DNA from: Pseudidiomarina indica
GTDB lineage: Bacteria > Pseudomonadota > Gammaproteobacteria > Enterobacterales > Alteromonadaceae
Direction: 5' to 3'
Assembly (NCBI GenBank): GCA_029279945.1
Contig: JAJUHK010000003.1
Span: 124,001 to 188,000, forward strand
DNA: 64,000 bases
Below, in pieces: positions 1 through 9,269 of the stretch. Each line of letters begins with the position of its first letter. Within the stretch, counting starts at the first letter, position 1. Under the pieces are notes generated by a model. It had not been told where the DNA came from. It saw nothing but the letters and a program-made list of their open reading frames with translations, and made no database searches. A program made the translations under genes and the position numbers.

Positions 1-5
1 GCGAC

Positions 6-383
6 TTATGCCGCGTCTTCGCTGTCGTCTTGTTCTTCGCTACGGCTTTCGCTCTTACGTGGCTCTTCTTTCTTGCTCAACGGAGAAGCTTCAGTGATCG
101 CTTCTTTCTTGCGCATGATCATGCTACGTAATACAGCATCGTTATAGCGGAAAGCAGTTTCCAGCTCTTCTACAACATCAGCAGTCGCTTCGATATTCAT
201 CAACACATAGTGTGCTTTGTGCAACTTGTTGATTGGGTATGCCAATTGACGACGACCCCAGTCTTCTAAGCGATGAATGGTGCCGTTACCCTGTTTGATG
301 GTCTCGCTGTAACGCTCGATCATGCCAGGGACTTGCTCGCTCTGATCCGGATGGACCATGAATACGATTTCATAATGACGCAT
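6..383 (-). CDS. rpsF: 30S ribosomal protein S6
   Basis: Ribosomal protein S6 of the small-subunit platform, where it pairs with S18. The 125-residue product has the S6 fold over residues 3-93 ([14 protein letters not shown] start, [10 protein letters not shown] in the middle) and ends in a charged tail rich in Glu, Asp, Ser and Lys (about 94-125), comparable to the glutamate-rich tail of E. coli S6. An AAGGAG ribosome site lies five bases before the ATG. The stop is five bases from the window edge, so the usual partners (priB, rpsR, rplI) would lie just outside. A promoter candidate sits about 100 bases upstream. Confidence 0.97.
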   Translation of the reverse strand: MRHYEIVFMVHPDQSEQVPGMIERYSETIKQGNGTIHRLEDWGRRQLAYPINKLHKAHYVLMNIEATADVVEELETAFRYNDAVLRSMIMRKKEAITEASPLSKKEEPRKSESRSEEQDDSEDAA

Positions 384-488
384 TTCTGCTCCTTATGGTT
401 CATAGCTACTAACAGGCTCAGTCGCACCCTTAGCAGCAAGGAACGCTGTAAGTATGTTAAACAACTTTTGACTGATTTAAGCGGCGGG

Positions 489-517
489 ATTTTAGCCTAA
501 CTTGCTCCAGTTCACAA
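489..517 (-). promoter_or_regulatory. Candidate sigma-70 promoter for rpsF
   Basis: On the minus strand a TTGTGA -35 hexamer (512-517) is followed after 17 bases by TAAAAT (489-494). This would give an rpsF leader of roughly 100 nucleotides. The -35 box overlaps the stop codon of the upstream gene. The call rests on hexamer match and spacing only. Confidence 0.5.
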
Positions 518-985
518 GTCCGATTGGGTTTCGTGACCGTTTTTAATCAAATCAATGAGGACTTTTACATATTGCTCTGGCAACGCACCATAAGTGTCCG
601 GCACACCTTGTATCCGAAAGCGCTGCATTGACTCTGCATGGAGTTTATCGGTCGGTGCTTGCAACAGACCATTTAATTGTAATAACTTGTCCTGCCGTAC
701 CTCGACTTCTAGTACCCAGCCATAGGCCTCTTGTTGCTCCAACAAACGCCATTCGTGACGTGCTCTAATTCGCTGTTCAATATCAAATAAAATATCTTCT
801 AATGCTGCAGAGCTGGGTTCCGCAACACTATAAGTTACATATAAAAATGGCTTATTAGAACGTTGCCCAGGCGCTAAATCTCCCAACGGCAACCACGCTA
901 ACGCCAACATTATCATCAACAACCCCGCAATAATGAGCGGTCGCCAGCTTCGTCTAACTGTTTTGGCGTTGTCGAACCACTTCAT
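512..985 (-). CDS. Uncharacterised single-pass membrane protein downstream of rlmB
   Basis: I do not recognise this 157-residue protein. It begins MKWFDNAK, has a basic stretch and then one hydrophobic segment (about residues 15-35, ending in LAWLPLGDL), so it is probably anchored in the inner membrane with about 120 residues outside. The soluble part is rich in Gln, Leu and Glu and shows no catalytic motif. The ATG at 985 is chosen because AGGAG lies nine bases upstream; an in-frame ATG at 1015 has no comparable site. The gene overlaps the 3' end of rlmB by 32 bases, which implies coupled expression with the rnr-rlmB unit. Confidence 0.7.
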   Translation of the reverse strand: MKWFDNAKTVRRSWRPLIIAGLLMIMLALAWLPLGDLAPGQRSNKPFLYVTYSVAEPSSAALEDILFDIEQRIRARHEWRLLEQQEAYGWVLEVEVRQDKLLQLNGLLQAPTDKLHAESMQRFRIQGVPDTYGALPEQYVKVLIDLIKNGHETQSDL

Positions 986-1700
986 ATAAACATACTCCTG
1001 TTGCCACTGAGACATTCAAGCTACTTACAGTTCCAAGTAGCGGTATCCTAATTAACTCGTCACAGGTTTCCCGAGTTAACCGTCGCATCCCATCACCTTC
1101 AGCCCCCATGACTAACGCAACTGCGCCACGCATATCAACGTTGTATAGTGTCCGGGTTGCTTCACCAGCAGTGCCTATCACCCAAACTTGGCGTTCCTGC
1201 AGTTGCCGCAGCGTCCGGGCCAAGTTTGTGACTTGAACGAAGGGGACTGTTTCCGCTGCACCACAAGCGACTTTACTCACGATAGGGGTAATACTTGCTG
1301 ACTTATCTTTGGGTACAATCACGGCGGTAACCCCAGCTGCATCGGCGGTACGTAAACATGCACCCAAGTTATGTGGGTCGGTCACGCCATCCAATACCAG
1401 GAAGAACGCTCGTGCCCCTGCTTCCTCGCACAATCTATCAAGATCATGTTCATTCAATGGTGGCACAGCAGTCGCGGTGATAAGGATACCTTGGTGATTA
1501 CCACCGTCAGTTTTTTTATCCAAAGTGGCCTTCGGAACAAACTGCACTCGCACACCAAGCCGTTGCGCTAGGCTGACAATCTCTTGTAGCGGTTTATCCT
1601 GGCGCTCGCGGGTGACAAATATTTCCACCAAACGCTCGGGTTGTTGTTCTAATATTGCACGCGCAGGATGCAATCCAAAAATAGCTACTTTTTTGCTCAT
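954..1700 (-). CDS. rlmB: 23S rRNA (guanosine(2251)-2'-O)-methyltransferase
   Basis: SpoU/TrmH-family enzyme that 2'-O-methylates G2251 in the peptidyl-transferase P loop of 23S rRNA using SAM. The 248-residue protein has the small N-terminal substrate-binding domain (1-75) and the SPOUT knot, with motif 1 at [16 protein letters not shown] (about 108-123, N111 and R117 as the key residues), motif 2 at VMGAEGDGM (197-205) and motif 3 at [15 protein letters not shown] (219-233). It starts three bases after the rnr stop, the same rnr-rlmB order as in E. coli. Confidence 0.96.
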   Translation of the reverse strand: MSKKVAIFGLHPARAILEQQPERLVEIFVTRERQDKPLQEIVSLAQRLGVRVQFVPKATLDKKTDGGNHQGILITATAVPPLNEHDLDRLCEEAGARAFFLVLDGVTDPHNLGACLRTADAAGVTAVIVPKDKSASITPIVSKVACGAAETVPFVQVTNLARTLRQLQERQVWVIGTAGEATRTLYNVDMRGAVALVMGAEGDGMRRLTRETCDELIRIPLLGTVSSLNVSVATGVCLYEVVRQRQNS

Positions 1701-1703
1701 GAA

Positions 1704-4046
1704 TTACTTTTTCTTCCGCTGTTTCTTGATACCTTGGCGGGCTGCTTCTTTTGCTTTCCGCTTCGACTTGATGTGTGCAAGCTTCGCTTGTTTCTGCTTG
1801 CGTTTGCTCGACTTTTCAGCACTCAGGTCTCCTGCCTTGCGCGCGACAGACACTCGACTCTGCCCGCGCGGGCTTTCCGCTGCAAGTAGATCTAAATCAA
1901 TTTTACGATCATCCACTGACACTGCACGTACCCGTACCCGCACTTTATCACCTAAACGATAAACTGTACGGGTATTCTCGCCAATTAATAATTGCTTCTC
2001 GGCAACAAATTGATAGTAGTCATTGGTTAAATAACTCACGTGAACTAGCCCATCGATCTGCAGATCATCAATACGGACAAATAGCCCAAAGTTAGTCACT
2101 GCCGCAATCACGCCACCAAACTCTTCACCAATATGGTCCTGCATAAACTCACATTTGAGCCATTCATCCACCTGTCGCGTTGCATCATCAGCTCGACGTT
2201 CCGTCATGGAGCAGTGAAGACCCATTTCCTCGAGTTGCTCAGGAGGATAAACCCAAGCGCCTGCATAAGCGGGTGAATCACCGTAGTGACGTTTGAGAAT
2301 TGCTTTAATAGCGCGATGTAAAATCAGGTCAGGATAACGACGAATCGGTGAGGTAAAGTGGGCATACTCATCCAATGCCAAACCAAAATGGCCTTTATTT
2401 TCTGGGCTATAGACAGCTTGTTGCATCGAACGTAATAGCATAGTTTGAATTAAATCAGCATCAGGTCGCTCGGCTACCTGCTCGAGCACCGCAACATAAT
2501 CCCGCGGCGTTGGTGTGGCACTTCCTTTCATTGAGATACCAAGCTCAGCCAGATAACTACGGAAGGAACTTAACCGCTCTGGAGTTGGTGACTCATGGAT
2601 ACGAAACAATGCGCCCACCTCATCATGCTCTTCAACAAACCGTGCGGTCGCTACGTTCGCCATGATCATACACTCTTCAATAATCATATGTGCAACATGG
2701 CGACGGACTGGCTCAATGCTTTCGATTTTTCGTTCTGCGTTAAAGATAAAGCGCGTTTCTATTGTTTCAAATTCAATTGCAGCACGACGTTGCCGAGCTT
2801 TCTTAAGCACTCGATAGAGTTGATGTAGATTTTCAATAGAGCTTAACACATGTTCATAGTTGCTGCGGAGTTTGGGATCGCCATCAATAATCGCAGTCAC
2901 TTTGTTGTAGGTAAGCCGCGCATGTGAATTCATGACTGCCGGGTAAAAGCGCGATTGAACCAACTGCCCTTGCGCATTAATGGACATCTCTGCAACCATG
3001 CATAAACGGTCGACATTCGGATTTAAAGAGCACAGACCATTGGATAATTTTTCCGGTAACATCGGTATGACGTAGTTAGGGAAATAGACCGAATTCCCAC
3101 GGCTTAAAGCATCACGGTCAAGCACTGTATTAGGGCGCACATAATAACTCACATCCGCAATCGCAACCCATAACCGCCAACCATCACCGTCGGGTGACGC
3201 ACATACTGCATCATCGAAATCTCGAGTATCCTCACCATCAATAGTAATGAGCGGTAGTTCCCGTAAATCGACGCGTCCTTCATAGGCTGCAGCATCAACG
3301 TTATCCGCCAGTGGTGCCAACTCTGATTCAATTTCAGCAGACCATTGATGCGGGATATCATGTTCACGAATGGCGATCTCAATTTCCATTCCCGGTGCCA
3401 TATGGTCACCAAGAACTTGCGTTATGCGGCCTATGGGGCTACTCCGACGAGTTGGGCGCTGGGTAATTTCTGCTACAACAATTTGGCCATGTCGAGCCCC
3501 AAGCGTTGCGTCAGATGGAATAATAATATCTTGACTAATGCGCTTATCGTCAGGCACCACGATGCCAATATTTTGTTCCACAAAGTAGCGCCCAACCACA
3601 TCACTACGACGAGGTTCAATAACCCGCACCACACGTCCTTCAATACGGCCTTTGCTATCGGAGCTGGTTGGCTGTACAAGCACACGATCACCGTGCAGGA
3701 CATTCACCATCTGGTTTTGTGAGATAAATAAATCAGTCCCGCCATCATCAGGCTGACAGAAGGCGTAACCATCACGATGGCCGATAATACGACCTTTAAT
3801 CAATTGCATGCGTTCTGGCAAACCGTAGGCATTGGCACGGGTAAAAATCAACTGGCCGTCGCGCTCCATGGCGCGTAAACGGCGCTTCAACCCAACATGT
3901 TGGCGTTCATCATGCAGTTTAAAGTGTTCTATGAACTCTTCGAATTGAATAGGCTTGAGGCGCGCTTCAACAGCCGCCAATAACTGTTCACGAGTCGGGA
4001 TCTCGACTTCGTATTCTGGTGTTTCTTGAGTTTTTTTAATCATCAT
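1704..4046 (-). CDS. rnr: Ribonuclease R
   Basis: 3'-5' exoribonuclease of the RNase II/R family that degrades structured RNA and takes part in rRNA and tmRNA quality control. The 780-residue protein has an N-terminal winged-helix region (about 15-75), cold-shock domains (about 85-240), the RNB catalytic domain with the Asp cluster in DGEDTRDFDDA (270-280), an S1 domain starting near residue 640, and a Lys/Arg-rich C-terminal tail. E. coli RNase R is 813 residues, so the length is normal. A second ATG directly follows the first, so the start could be three bases later. It lies downstream of tRNA-Leu and may be partly co-transcribed with it. Confidence 0.97.
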   Translation of the reverse strand: MMIKKTQETPEYEVEIPTREQLLAAVEARLKPIQFEEFIEHFKLHDERQHVGLKRRLRAMERDGQLIFTRANAYGLPERMQLIKGRIIGHRDGYAFCQPDDGGTDLFISQNQMVNVLHGDRVLVQPTSSDSKGRIEGRVVRVIEPRRSDVVGRYFVEQNIGIVVPDDKRISQDIIIPSDATLGARHGQIVVAEITQRPTRRSSPIGRITQVLGDHMAPGMEIEIAIREHDIPHQWSAEIESELAPLADNVDAAAYEGRVDLRELPLITIDGEDTRDFDDAVCASPDGDGWRLWVAIADVSYYVRPNTVLDRDALSRGNSVYFPNYVIPMLPEKLSNGLCSLNPNVDRLCMVAEMSINAQGQLVQSRFYPAVMNSHARLTYNKVTAIIDGDPKLRSNYEHVLSSIENLHQLYRVLKKARQRRAAIEFETIETRFIFNAERKIESIEPVRRHVAHMIIEECMIMANVATARFVEEHDEVGALFRIHESPTPERLSSFRSYLAELGISMKGSATPTPRDYVAVLEQVAERPDADLIQTMLLRSMQQAVYSPENKGHFGLALDEYAHFTSPIRRYPDLILHRAIKAILKRHYGDSPAYAGAWVYPPEQLEEMGLHCSMTERRADDATRQVDEWLKCEFMQDHIGEEFGGVIAAVTNFGLFVRIDDLQIDGLVHVSYLTNDYYQFVAEKQLLIGENTRTVYRLGDKVRVRVRAVSVDDRKIDLDLLAAESPRGQSRVSVARKAGDLSAEKSSKRKQKQAKLAHIKSKRKAKEAARQGIKKQRKKK

Positions 4047-4152
4047 TTCTCTATAATTGCAATGCAGAAGTGCATTGAGGGGTAACCTTAAGCATAACAG
4101 GTTATAAAAATTCAGTGGAATGAAATTTTATGGAAAGGGAAAACAGTAACAG

Positions 4153-4240
4153 TGGTGCCTAGGGTCGGAGTCGAACCGACACGGGTTATTAGCCCGGCGG
4201 ATTTTGAATCCGCTGCGTCTACCAATTTCGCCACCCAGGC
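4153..4240 (-). tRNA. leuX-like: tRNA-Leu (anticodon CAA)
   Basis: An 88-nucleotide class II tRNA with encoded 3' CCA. Acceptor strands GCCTGGG and CCTAGGC pair with one G-T wobble. The D-loop contains AATTGGTAGAC, the anticodon loop is TTCAAAA (anticodon CAA, reading UUG), a variable arm is present, and the T-loop reads GGTTCGACTCC. The long variable arm fits leucine. Confidence 0.96.
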
Positions 4241-4269
4241 ACGGGGGAACTAACTGAAGTATGGTGCGC

Positions 4270-4297
4270 ATTATACTGATCAGATTGCTACGCGCAA
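4270..4297 (-). promoter_or_regulatory. Promoter of tRNA-Leu
   Basis: Minus strand: TTGCGC (4292-4297), 16-base spacer, perfect TATAAT (4270-4275), then a GC-rich discriminator (TGCGCA). A GC-rich discriminator is typical of stable-RNA promoters under stringent control. Confidence 0.75.
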
Positions 4298-4424
4298 GAA
4301 GTTTTCTTAAACATTGAATTGTTCGACTATTTCGTAACCAAGCGTGCGTAATAATTAGCACTCTATGGTAAATATTCGGTACTATACATGCTATATCTTC
4401 CTATTTGAGTGATATCAACTGGCT

Positions 4425-4964
4425 ATGACTACAGTAACCGACTCCTCGACTGACGCCCCTAAAACGACCGCACAAATTCATGCGGGCTTTCCTAGCGCTG
4501 GGTTCCTTCGCCGGCTCGCTGCCATGGTTTATGATTTACTGGTAGCCGTTGCCATTCTTATGCTGGCATCGGCGGTGGCATTACTCTTACCCGCCGCGCT
4601 CAACCAACTGGGTGTCATTCAATTGGATGACAACTTTACAGCTGCCGACTGGTTGAACCAAACCTCACTATTTTTAGTGTACTTGCTAGCCGTATTAGGT
4701 TTCTTCTTTGGCTGGTTTTGGTGGCGTAGTGGACAAACTATTGGGATGCGCGCTTGGCGTTTGAAAGTTCAACAACGTAATGGGCATCGATTGACCAAAA
4801 AACAAGCCTTAATTCGAGTACTCACCTGCTGCTTTGGATTAGGTAATCTATGGGTGCTGGTGGATTTTAAGAATCGCCGTAGTTGGCATGATTACGCTGC
4901 TGGAACCGAGTTGGTTACCCTCTCTAAAGAAGCCAACCAACTCTATTATTGGAAAGAGTTATAA
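4425..4964 (+). CDS. RDD-family integral membrane protein
   Basis: A 179-residue membrane protein of the RDD family, whose function is poorly known (some members are linked to ion exchange). The hydrophilic N-terminus (1-25) leads to the family motif GFLRRLAAMVYDLLVAV, where the Arg and Asp mark the first helix, then a second hydrophobic segment (about 82-105) and the conserved GQTIGMRAWRLKV segment. A last weaker hydrophobic stretch lies near FGLGNLWVLVDF. It is transcribed away from tRNA-Leu and converges with lptG, leaving six bases between the stops. Confidence 0.85.
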   Translation: MTTVTDSSTDAPKTTAQIHAGFPSAGFLRRLAAMVYDLLVAVAILMLASAVALLLPAALNQLGVIQLDDNFTAADWLNQTSLFLVYLLAVLGFFFGWFWWRSGQTIGMRAWRLKVQQRNGHRLTKKQALIRVLTCCFGLGNLWVLVDFKNRRSWHDYAAGTELVTLSKEANQLYYWKEL

Positions 4965-4970
4965 CACGCT

Positions 4971-6047
4971 CTAGCTATCGCGGCGCCGCATCATCCAAAT
5001 TGCCCAGCCAGCAAACAGCAAACTGGGCAATAACGCCCCCCAAAATGGTGGTAGCTGATACACTTGTGCCATAGGCCCGAAGATTTCATTGCTCACATGA
5101 AAAGCAAACCCAGTAATCACCCCGAGTAGAATCCGAGCACCCATTGTGGTTGAGCGCAACGGTCCAAAGATAAACGATAAGGCTACCAACAACATGACAG
5201 CTACCGTAACAGGTGCTAGCAGTTTCCGCCACAGTGCCAATTCATAGCGCTCCGACGCTTGCCGATTGGTATCTAAGTACTCCACATATTCTAATAATCC
5301 ACGAATGGACAACGACTCGGGTTTTACCGTCACCACACCCAGCTTATCGGGGGTGAGCGATGATTGCCACAGCACTGATGGTTGTTGGGATTGAACAATA
5401 CGGTCTAACTGATATTCTGTCTGGGTAACATCCAGCAACCGCCAGCGATCTACGATAAAAGTAGCAGTCCGACCTTGAGTGATTAACTCTAATTCATTAT
5501 TGCTATCAAAATGATAAATCGTAATATCTCGCAACCGTCCGGTATCTTCGACTTCACCGATGTTCACAAAATTCAATCCATCACGAGCCCAGACACCTTG
5601 CTGCGCCGAGATCAAGCTACCACCAGAAATCGCTCGAGCACGCAATTCACGGCCGTGAGATTCTAACTGTGGTGCGATCCATTCTCCCATAGCCATGACT
5701 GCTAGCATCATAATCACCGCAGCTTTCATAACTGAACCAACAATATTTAGACGAGAACGACCCGCAGCAAGCATAACGACCAACTCAGAGTTACTCGCTA
5801 ACATTCCCATCCCAAGGAGTCCACCAAGAAGTGCTGCCATCGGGAAGAACACTTCAATATCACGCGGCATACTGTAAAGTACAAACAACCCCGCATCAGC
5901 AATTGTGTAGCTACCCTTGCCAACAGATTTAAGTTGTTCAACAAAACGAATTAAGGCAGATAATCCACTTAAAACAGCCAAACTTAGTACGGAGGTCACG
6001 AGCACTGTACGCGCAATGTAGCGATCTAGAATGGACATCATGCTCAT
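4971..6047 (-). CDS. lptG: LPS export ABC transporter permease LptG
   Basis: Inner-membrane permease of the LptB2FGC machine that extracts LPS and pushes it across the periplasm. The 358-residue protein has the YjgP/YjgQ layout: helices near the N-terminus (about 15-120), a periplasmic beta-jellyroll (about 135-265) and three C-terminal helices. The stretch SNSELVVMLAAGRSR is the cytoplasmic coupling region that contacts LptB. The start overlaps the lptF stop as ATGA, so the two subunits are translationally coupled. Confidence 0.96.
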   Translation of the reverse strand: MSMMSILDRYIARTVLVTSVLSLAVLSGLSALIRFVEQLKSVGKGSYTIADAGLFVLYSMPRDIEVFFPMAALLGGLLGMGMLASNSELVVMLAAGRSRLNIVGSVMKAAVIMMLAVMAMGEWIAPQLESHGRELRARAISGGSLISAQQGVWARDGLNFVNIGEVEDTGRLRDITIYHFDSNNELELITQGRTATFIVDRWRLLDVTQTEYQLDRIVQSQQPSVLWQSSLTPDKLGVVTVKPESLSIRGLLEYVEYLDTNRQASERYELALWRKLLAPVTVAVMLLVALSFIFGPLRSTTMGARILLGVITGFAFHVSNEIFGPMAQVYQLPPFWGALLPSLLFAGWAIWMMRRRDS

Positions 6048-7153
6048 GCCCCAGCCCCTTTAAGTTTAGCTAGTGCCCGCCGGCCCATTGGACGACCCTT
6101 GGCAATCAACAAAAAACCACACAAAAGTAGCAACACATGAATCCACCACAAGCCAATGCTAGCGGGGATAGCGCCATCTGCTACAGCTGAACGAGCCGCC
6201 ATTAAGGTTAAAAAATAACCGAGATAAATCAGCAATGCCGGTGCCATCCGCGCAAATTTACCCTGCCGCGGGTTAACCCGGCTAAGTGGTACAGCGATAA
6301 GCGTTAACAGTGGCATCGCCAATGGAATTGCAATCCGCCATTGCAACTCAGCTTTGGCTTCAACATCATCGAGGCCAATCAATTCTCTCGTGCTATAGGA
6401 TTCCAGTTTGCGGATATACTCAGAGGATTCTTGCTCTTTAATTTGTAAGCGGTATTGATCAAACTGCATGACTTGAAATTCGCGCTCAGTAAAGCTTTGC
6501 GCATAACGCATACCATTATTTAATACTAAGGTTTGCGCCCCCGATGCCGCTGCCTGAACACTGCCTGCGTCGGCCATCACCACGCTGCTACCAATAATCC
6601 GATTATTCTCATCTCGGAGCGATTGTGCGACAAATACTTCGTCCAAATCTCCATTGGCATCAAGGCCTTGCACATAAATCACGGCTTTCTGGTTGCTCGC
6701 CTGCTGGAATCTTCCTGGCATGATCACACTCAGTCCGCTCTCGCTGCGGGCTCGTTCTTCCACCAACCATTCCTGCTCCAATGACCAAGGAACTAAATAT
6801 AAGGTTAACGCCGCAGTGATCAGCCCTAGTATGGTAGCCAACACCAAAGTGACGCGTGTCACATACCATTCACTAACGCCGCAGGCATGTAACACAGTCA
6901 TTTCGTTATCAGCATAGATACGGCCGTGGGCGAGTAAAATGCCAAGAAACAAGCTTAACGGCAAAATCAATGCCGCTAACCCAGGCAAATTCAGCCCCAA
7001 TAACTGCATGACGATATTACTTGGGATTTCTCCAGCCGAAGCGTCGGCGAGTACACGAACAAACTTTTGACTGACGAAAATGGTCATCAACACCAGCAAT
7101 ACGGCAATTTGAGACTTGAATGTTTCACGGATTAAATAGCGAAATATGCGCAC
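6044..7153 (-). CDS. lptF: LPS export ABC transporter permease LptF
   Basis: Partner permease of LptG in the LptB2FG complex. The 369-residue protein opens MRIFRYLIRETFKSQ, closely matching E. coli LptF, and carries the coupling-helix region DNEMTVLHACGVSEW and the conserved VPLSRVNPRQGKFA before the last helices. The start codon is GTG with GGAG four bases upstream. It is divergent from pepA, as in E. coli. lptB, lptC and lptA are not in the window. Confidence 0.96.
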   Translation of the reverse strand: MRIFRYLIRETFKSQIAVLLVLMTIFVSQKFVRVLADASAGEIPSNIVMQLLGLNLPGLAALILPLSLFLGILLAHGRIYADNEMTVLHACGVSEWYVTRVTLVLATILGLITAALTLYLVPWSLEQEWLVEERARSESGLSVIMPGRFQQASNQKAVIYVQGLDANGDLDEVFVAQSLRDENNRIIGSSVVMADAGSVQAAASGAQTLVLNNGMRYAQSFTEREFQVMQFDQYRLQIKEQESSEYIRKLESYSTRELIGLDDVEAKAELQWRIAIPLAMPLLTLIAVPLSRVNPRQGKFARMAPALLIYLGYFLTLMAARSAVADGAIPASIGLWWIHVLLLLCGFLLIAKGRPMGRRALAKLKGAGA

Positions 7154-7277
7154 TGAGCTCCACTCTTAACTTAGGTTTTTACTGGAAATGCTGGCGATTT
7201 TAAGTAAACTTGGCGTTTCTCAAACGGATTATTCTATGGCAGCGATCCGCTGTCAACTGCAGTAAATTGGAGCATAT

Positions 7278-8780
7278 ATGGAGTTCAGCGTAAAAAGCGG
7301 CAGTCCCGAAAAACAACGTACTGCGTGTATCGTCGTTGGTGTATATGAACCTCGTCGTCTGTCTGGAGTTGCCGAGCAGCTCGACAAAGTAAGCGAAGGG
7401 TTTATTAGTAATCTATTACGCCGCGGTGACTTGGAAGGTAAATCCGGCCAAATGTTGTTGCTGCACAATGTTCCCAATGTCCTAAGTGAGCGCGTGTTGC
7501 TCGTTGGTTGTGGTAAAGAGCGTGAGCTTGATGAACGCCAATACAAGCAGATTATTGAAAAAACCATCCAGACTCTCAATGACACTGGTTCAATGGAAGC
7601 GGTCTGCTTCTTGAGCGAACTGAATGTAAAAGGTCGCGATACCTACTGGAAAGTTCGTCAGGCCATCGAAGCAGCGCAAAGCAGTATTTATGCCTTTAAT
7701 CACCTTAAAACGCGTAAAGACGAACCCCGTCGCCCGCTGCGTAAATTGGTATTTAACGTTCCATCGCGGCGCGAATTACCGCTTGGTGAAAAAGCCGTTG
7801 CTCATGGTATGGCAGTGGCGAAAGGCATGAATCTATGCCGTGATGTGGCCAACATGCCGCCTAATATTTGTACCCCTACCTACCTGGCCGAACAATGCAG
7901 CGAGTTAGCAGAGCGTTATGATTCGCTTAGCTTCAGTGCCGTTACTGAGCAGGAAATGGAAGAGCTTGGCATGAATGCCTACCTTGCTGTAGGTCGAGGT
8001 TCAGCTAACGAGTCCGTCTTGAGTTTATTACACTATAACGGCGGTGGTGACCAAGCCCCAATTGTCTTGGTTGGCAAAGGACTCACCTTTGATTCTGGTG
8101 GACTTTCAATTAAGCCCGCTGCCAACATGGACGAAATGAAGTATGACATGGGTGGTGCTGCGTCAGTATTAGGCGTAATGCAGGCCATTGCAGAATTACA
8201 ACTCCCCATCAACGTGATTGGTGCTCTGGCTGGCTGTGAGAATATGCCAGACGGGCGTTCTTATCGGCCGGGTGATATACTGACTACCATGAGTGGTCAG
8301 ACTGTTGAAGTATTGAACACTGATGCTGAAGGGCGTCTCGTGTTATGTGATACACTAACCTATGTTGAGCGCTTCGAACCAGAAGCTGTTATTGATATCG
8401 CCACATTAACTGGCGCCTGTGTTGTCGCATTAGGTAATCATGCGAGTGGCTTAATGAGCACACACAATCCACTGGCATCTGAACTGTTAACAGCTGCCGA
8501 GCAAAGTGGTGATCGGATTTGGCGTCTACCTCTTTGGGAAGAGTACCAAACAGCTTTAGAAAGCCCTTTTGCCGATATGAACCACCTTGGTGGTCGTGAA
8601 GCTGGTGCCATCACTGCTGGTTGCTTCTTATCACGGTTTACAAAAAAGTATAACTGGGCTCACTTGGATATCGCAGGTACAGCGTGGCAAAGTGGCGCTA
8701 AGAAAGGCGCAACAGGCCGCCCTGTGCCATTATTGACCCAATTTATGATTAATCGCACTGCTGCCACCGAGCAGGTGTAA
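7278..8780 (+). CDS. pepA: Leucyl (cytosol) aminopeptidase
   Basis: M17 dinuclear-metal aminopeptidase that releases N-terminal residues from peptides; in E. coli the same protein also binds DNA in Xer recombination and carAB control. The 500 residues comprise the N-terminal macro-like domain (1-165) and the catalytic domain. Metal and active-site residues are visible at K267 and D272 ([11 protein letters not shown]), D290, and the signature NTDAEGRL (347-354, with D349 and E351). The ATG follows GGAG at five bases. It starts the conserved pepA-holC-valS operon. Confidence 0.97.
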   Translation: MEFSVKSGSPEKQRTACIVVGVYEPRRLSGVAEQLDKVSEGFISNLLRRGDLEGKSGQMLLLHNVPNVLSERVLLVGCGKERELDERQYKQIIEKTIQTLNDTGSMEAVCFLSELNVKGRDTYWKVRQAIEAAQSSIYAFNHLKTRKDEPRRPLRKLVFNVPSRRELPLGEKAVAHGMAVAKGMNLCRDVANMPPNICTPTYLAEQCSELAERYDSLSFSAVTEQEMEELGMNAYLAVGRGSANESVLSLLHYNGGGDQAPIVLVGKGLTFDSGGLSIKPAANMDEMKYDMGGAASVLGVMQAIAELQLPINVIGALAGCENMPDGRSYRPGDILTTMSGQTVEVLNTDAEGRLVLCDTLTYVERFEPEAVIDIATLTGACVVALGNHASGLMSTHNPLASELLTAAEQSGDRIWRLPLWEEYQTALESPFADMNHLGGREAGAITAGCFLSRFTKKYNWAHLDIAGTAWQSGAKKGATGRPVPLLTQFMINRTAATEQV

Positions 8781-8792
8781 CTAAGAGCAACT

Positions 8793-9251
8793 ATGGCGCA
8801 CGGCATTTTTTATGTACTCGATGAATTAACTGAAGAGCAACAGCTGCAGTTTTTCTGTGAGCAAATAGCCCAACTTTGGCGGGAACATCAAAGTGTGCGC
8901 GTATGGTGTGCTAACCAGGCCGCAGCCGAACAACTGGACGAATGGTTATGGCGCATTCCGACCAATGCCTTTGTACCGCATAACCTCGTTGGTGAAGGGC
9001 CGCCTCAGGGAGCTCCAGTTGAGTTGTGTTGGCCACAAGCAAAAGTCCTATCACACCGGGCACCAGTGGTAGTGGTTAATTTAATGAATGAGCCGGCTCC
9101 GTGGCAAGGTGCGCAGCTAATCATCGAGCACGTTCCGACACAAGAGCCTGAACGGCAGGCGGCTCGCGAACGCTACAAACAATATCGGCAGCATGGTGTT
9201 GCGTTGCAAACCTTGCAAGCTGCCGACTTGATTCTTTCAAAAACGGAATAG
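8793..9251 (+). CDS. holC: DNA polymerase III chi subunit
   Basis: Chi subunit of the clamp-loader assembly, which with psi links the polymerase III holoenzyme to SSB. The 152-residue protein has typical chi motifs: an N-terminal ADP-loop-like stretch starting IFYVLDEL, VRVWCANQAAAEQLDEWLW, and the central PTNAFVPHNLVGE. The gene lies 12 bases after pepA and directly before valS, as in E. coli. Confidence 0.95.
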   Translation: MAHGIFYVLDELTEEQQLQFFCEQIAQLWREHQSVRVWCANQAAAEQLDEWLWRIPTNAFVPHNLVGEGPPQGAPVELCWPQAKVLSHRAPVVVVNLMNEPAPWQGAQLIIEHVPTQEPERQAARERYKQYRQHGVALQTLQAADLILSKTE

Positions 9252-9269
9252 TATAACGTGAAGGTTTCG

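Noticed and set aside
384-488. Possible S6:S18 autoregulatory leader ahead of rpsF
   Set aside because: The leader is about 100 bases, but I could not find the stem with the characteristic CCG bulge; a covariance-model search would decide.
1525-1962. Open frame of 145 codons opposite rlmB and rnr
   Set aside because: Cys/Arg-rich low-complexity translation opposite conserved genes; typical antisense shadow.
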